Assembly (NCBI RefSeq): GCF_002368195.1
Contig: NZ_AP018178.1
Coordinates: 995,738-1,059,737 of the forward strand
Origin: Calothrix sp. NIES-2100
GTDB taxonomy: Bacteria; Cyanobacteriota; Cyanobacteriia; Cyanobacteriales; Nostocaceae
Direction: 5' to 3'
Length of the DNA: 64,000 nucleotides
Position 1 is the stretch's first letter. The number at the start of each line of letters is the position of its first letter. This document shows positions 61,382 through 64,000 of this stretch, in pieces. The position numbers were made by a program, and so were the translations under genes. The notes under the pieces are model-generated. The model was not told the origin of the DNA, did no database searches, and saw nothing but the letters and a program-made list of their open reading frames with translations.

Positions 61382-62797
61382 TTAATTATGATAAAGGTGA
61401 AATTCTTTGCTAACATCATCTGCTATACTTTGGCGTAAATCCCAAGGCATAATCACCTCAACTTTTGGGCGCCATGCACGTAAACGCATACTCACATTGT
61501 TATCTCCGTGTCGATAGTAAACACGATAGTAAGCATCTTCCGGGGAACGATTTGCCAGAACTTTCAGTAATTCTTGCTGTTGGGATGGCGGTGTTTGTTG
61601 CCGAATTAAACGTTCTGCTTTTGGGTAAGCGATCGCCTTAAAGGTATCATGACGAAAAGTATTGCGAATATAGCGTTCATGATACTCTCGCTCAAATCGT
61701 AGTAGCATCAGCCGAGGTTGCAAGTAGAAATCAAATCCCCAAGCATCAGACATCTGCTTTTCAATTTCTTCGGGAGTAGGTAATTGTCTTTTTTGGTAAC
61801 GTTGTTGTAAAACCAGGGGAATAGCAGAATTTGTCCACTCAATGGGGGTAATGTTTTGAATTCTGTCTAGGCGAAAATTATACCAGTCAGTATTGCGATC
61901 AGGACTTTCGCCAAACGCACACAGATAAACTGCACGTTGCACATAATATATACAGACTGGGTAAACACAACATTCTACAGATTGTCCTAACCTGGCGCTG
62001 TTGTAATTGAGAGCGATCGCACTTACGGGGGTTTGTCCCCAAAGTTCTCTCAATTTGTGTTGCCAATCATCAACAGAGTCTATAGTAGTCCGAGGAATTA
62101 CATAATCAAGTTGGCAGAAAAAGCGCCGTATCCCACAAATTTCTTGCGAGAGATTTTGTGCGATCGCTGCTAAATCTTCTTGATTGAGAAAATTTAATTC
62201 ATCACTATGGAGTTTGGTAGAAGCTGCTGCTAAATTTGTCGTCATCGGACGAGAAGGTAAGTTATTAACGCGGTGATATGTCTGCTGTTGATATTTCAGC
62301 CAACCTAATTCTTCAAGAATTTCCAAATCTGCTTGCAGAGAACGACGAGTTACCCCAAACAAACGCCGCTGTAATAGTTCATCCAAATCAGATTCCGACT
62401 TGAGAGAACAAGGATTTTTAGCCGCCGAAGGTTTTGTGTCCTCTACTGAATTAGAGATACTCAGATGAGCCAAGAGCGATCGCTTCCATTGTGATTCCAA
62501 AATTCCTGTTTTCGTATTAAATAACCACTCCGCCGTTGTTTTCGCACAAGGACAATTAGCATCATGCAACTGGGGAATTCCTTCTCCCTTAGGGTGTGTG
62601 GGAGTAAAAAAAGCATCCCGCCAGCCTGCAAAAGTAAAAGAATCATCCAGCAGCAAGCGATCTGAAGTTTCACCATAAAGCGAACGCAACCATACCCACA
62701 ACCGAATCGCCCGCAGCAGGTTTTGCTTGAGAGAACCCCGTGCTAACCATTGCAGCAATTCTACTTGAGGAACATCAGAAAAAATTTCAACAGACAC
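61382..62797 (-). CDS. TIGR03985-family CRISPR-associated protein, putative regulator
   Basis: 471 residues. This cyanobacterial family is usually found beside type III CRISPR loci. The N-terminus EIFSDVPQVELLQWLARGSL is characteristic. A winged-helix-like segment occurs at ~145-172 (LFGVTRRSLQADLEILEELG), and the C-terminal half looks like a WYL-type sensor (VYPVCIYYVQRAVYLCAFGE, YNFRLDRIQNITPIEW, VMPWDLRQSIADDVSKEF as VIMPWDLRQS). By analogy with WYL proteins it may bind a nucleotide ligand and regulate transcription. It is divergent from the Csx3-AAA gene 297 bp away, so shared control is likely. Confidence 0.85.
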   Translation of the reverse strand: MSVEIFSDVPQVELLQWLARGSLKQNLLRAIRLWVWLRSLYGETSDRLLLDDSFTFAGWRDAFFTPTHPKGEGIPQLHDANCPCAKTTAEWLFNTKTGILESQWKRSLLAHLSISNSVEDTKPSAAKNPCSLKSESDLDELLQRRLFGVTRRSLQADLEILEELGWLKYQQQTYHRVNNLPSRPMTTNLAAASTKLHSDELNFLNQEDLAAIAQNLSQEICGIRRFFCQLDYVIPRTTIDSVDDWQHKLRELWGQTPVSAIALNYNSARLGQSVECCVYPVCIYYVQRAVYLCAFGESPDRNTDWYNFRLDRIQNITPIEWTNSAIPLVLQQRYQKRQLPTPEEIEKQMSDAWGFDFYLQPRLMLLRFEREYHERYIRNTFRHDTFKAIAYPKAERLIRQQTPPSQQQELLKVLANRSPEDAYYRVYYRHGDNNVSMRLRAWRPKVEVIMPWDLRQSIADDVSKEFHLYHN

Positions 62798-63094
62798 TTG
62801 CCTAGTACATTTGAGGTATTACACCAGCATAAATCACTTTGGAATAAGCTTCTTCCAATACCCTGTATGATGTACTCATTAATTGAAAGCTGGAAGTAAT
62901 GGCTACCCATAAATATATGCAGTGCAGTTGTTTTTCCCTTCCGCCTTAGATAAAGATGTGATTTCTATCACATACATTTTAGCGTGTAAACTGTGACACT
63001 TAAGTTGTTAATTTAATTTTTTGGGAAAAATCACGCAAAAATTATCTAAAACAGGGCATTTTCACCATTATGACTTGAGGTGGCTCTTTTATCT

Positions 63095-64000
63095 ATGAGT
63101 ACTTACCACATTAATTTAGAAGGCGATGTATTAAAAGTAAGATTTGGGACAGCAGCCTACGGTGACCAAATAGTTCGTGATGCAGCAGCGCGTTTAGACG
63201 AATTGATAGAATCGGGAGAAATTAAGGGTGGACGGTTGCTGAAAATTGATGGACCAGCATCGCTACCAGTATGTTACCTGATAGCCCATAAAGTATCTCA
63301 TCTTTATAGTGCGATCGCCATATTCGACCCCAAGATTGGCAGAAAAGGTTATAAAACTTTTATTACAGCAGTTTCCCACACTCGAGCCTATAAAATAGGC
63401 GAACTCATCGAAACCGACGAACCGCACAAGGATAAAATCAATCCAAAAGTTGTAATTTGTGGCCCTCAACAGTCAGGAAAATCATGCTTGCGGGAAGCTT
63501 TAAAGCAAGCAATTTCTAACATTGCAGGCGCACCCTATCCTTATGTAATTACCGCTTGTCCTGATGGCGAGGGCGCATGGTTTTCTGAAGCCGCACAGCG
63601 TGATTTGGAATTAGCAAAAAGACTGAAAGCTGAGTATAAAGCCAAGTTCACCCCAGAGTTTGCACAAAAAGCTGCGGGTTGGGTGCGGAGTGCAAACACA
63701 CCCCTAAATATCATTGACGTTGGGGGACAAATCACCGATGAAAATCGAGTCATTATGCGAGAAGCGACTCACGCCGTTATTTTATCTGGAGAGAAAGATA
63801 AAATTCCCCAATGGCAAGAATTTTGTGAATCGCTGGGGTTGCGAATAGTTGCAATTATTCACAGCGATATCGAAGCTAAAAACGATGTGATTGAGTCTGA
63901 GTTACCTGTGTTGACTGGTAGAGTTCACTATCTTGTCAGAGGAGAAGATGTTTCCAAAAGGGAGATGGTACAAGCGTTGGCAAAAGTTTTGGTAGGTTTG
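63095..64000 (+). CDS. Csx3 ring-nuclease domain fused to a P-loop ATPase, 3' end outside window
   Basis: 302 codons without a stop before the window end. Residues 1-103 are a Csx3 domain (STYHINLEGDVLKVRFGTAA, KGGRLLKIDGPASLPVCYLI, AHKVSHLYSAIAIFDPKIG, then TAVSHTRAYKIG). Csx3/Crn3 degrades cyclic tetra-adenylate, the alarm molecule of type III CRISPR. Residues ~118-302 form a P-loop domain: Walker A ICGPQQSGKSCLREAL, Walker B-like LNIIDVGGQITDENRVIM, then HAVILSGEKDK and LRIVAIIHSD. Csx3 fused to AAA-like domains has been noted in type III systems; the ATPase's role is unclear. The ATG is preceded by ACTTGAGG. Effector genes probably lie further right. Confidence 0.88.
   Translation, partial: MSTYHINLEGDVLKVRFGTAAYGDQIVRDAAARLDELIESGEIKGGRLLKIDGPASLPVCYLIAHKVSHLYSAIAIFDPKIGRKGYKTFITAVSHTRAYKIGELIETDEPHKDKINPKVVICGPQQSGKSCLREALKQAISNIAGAPYPYVITACPDGEGAWFSEAAQRDLELAKRLKAEYKAKFTPEFAQKAAGWVRSANTPLNIIDVGGQITDENRVIMREATHAVILSGEKDKIPQWQEFCESLGLRIVAIIHSDIEAKNDVIESELPVLTGRVHYLVRGEDVSKREMVQALAKVLVGL

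Noticed and set aside
1..64000. tRNA or rRNA genes
   Set aside because: No cloverleaf-like TTC(A/G)A...CCA region or rRNA segment was recognised on reading; a tRNAscan or covariance search would settle this.

Overview
The window looks like chromosomal DNA of a filamentous, probably heterocyst-forming cyanobacterium (Nostocales type). The reasons are the very dense GCGATCGC (HIP1) octamers, the many heptanucleotide tandem repeats between genes (CCCAATG, TAGTCAT, CAACAGT, AAAAGTC types), palindromic REP-like GTAGGGGCGGG...CCCGCCCCTAC elements, and cyanobacterial families (DUF4336, TIGR03985, DM13, DUF4347/ELWxxDGT proteins). The species cannot be named from the sequence alone.

Layout. 1-12.3 kb: two hopanoid side-chain genes (hpnH, cut by the left edge, and hpnI) flank a 2757-residue secreted repeat protein. 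12.6-15.6 kb: a possible peptide-secretion island (small ORFs, HTH regulator, cyclic-peptide-type ABC exporter) crossed by a MITE. 15.6-20.4 kb: scattered genes (GAF histidine kinase, DM13 lipoprotein, cupin, DUF4336). 20.4-22.6 kb: a 21-bp tandem array, then a nine-repeat CRISPR array with its leader; the ninth repeat is broken by the 5' part of a group II intron. 24.4-29.9 kb: an RNA-repair cluster of Hen1, a small polynucleotide-kinase-like protein, a Thg1-like 3'-5' polymerase and Pnkp. 30.2-34.4 kb: an LRR-Roc-COR (Roco) gene bracketed by two related 21-bp repeat arrays. 36.8-60.8 kb: a broad nucleobase region with a molybdenum hydroxylase of the xanthine dehydrogenase family (split by a RelE-type toxin-antitoxin pair), RtcA, a BMP-type ABC importer (split by a zeta-toxin/DUF1877 island), uracil phosphoribosyltransferase, URC4/Urg3, URC1/Urg1 and an NMT1-like ABC importer. 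60.8-64 kb: an HD hydrolase, then the edge of a type III CRISPR accessory locus (TIGR03985 protein and a Csx3-AAA fusion that runs out of the window).

How the genes work together. Import (BMP-type and NMT1-type ABC systems), oxidation (molybdenum hydroxylase), salvage (Upp) and the URC1/URC4 pair fit a programme for taking up and degrading purines and pyrimidines, probably for nitrogen. The Hen1/kinase/Thg1-like/Pnkp set fits repair of RNA cut by ribotoxins. The CRISPR array and the Csx3-AAA gene are about 41 kb apart, and no cas effector gene is present, so their link is open. Mobile DNA has shaped many gene ends: two MITE families (one inserted inside the other), a third palindromic element, and heptamer repeats read into coding sequence.
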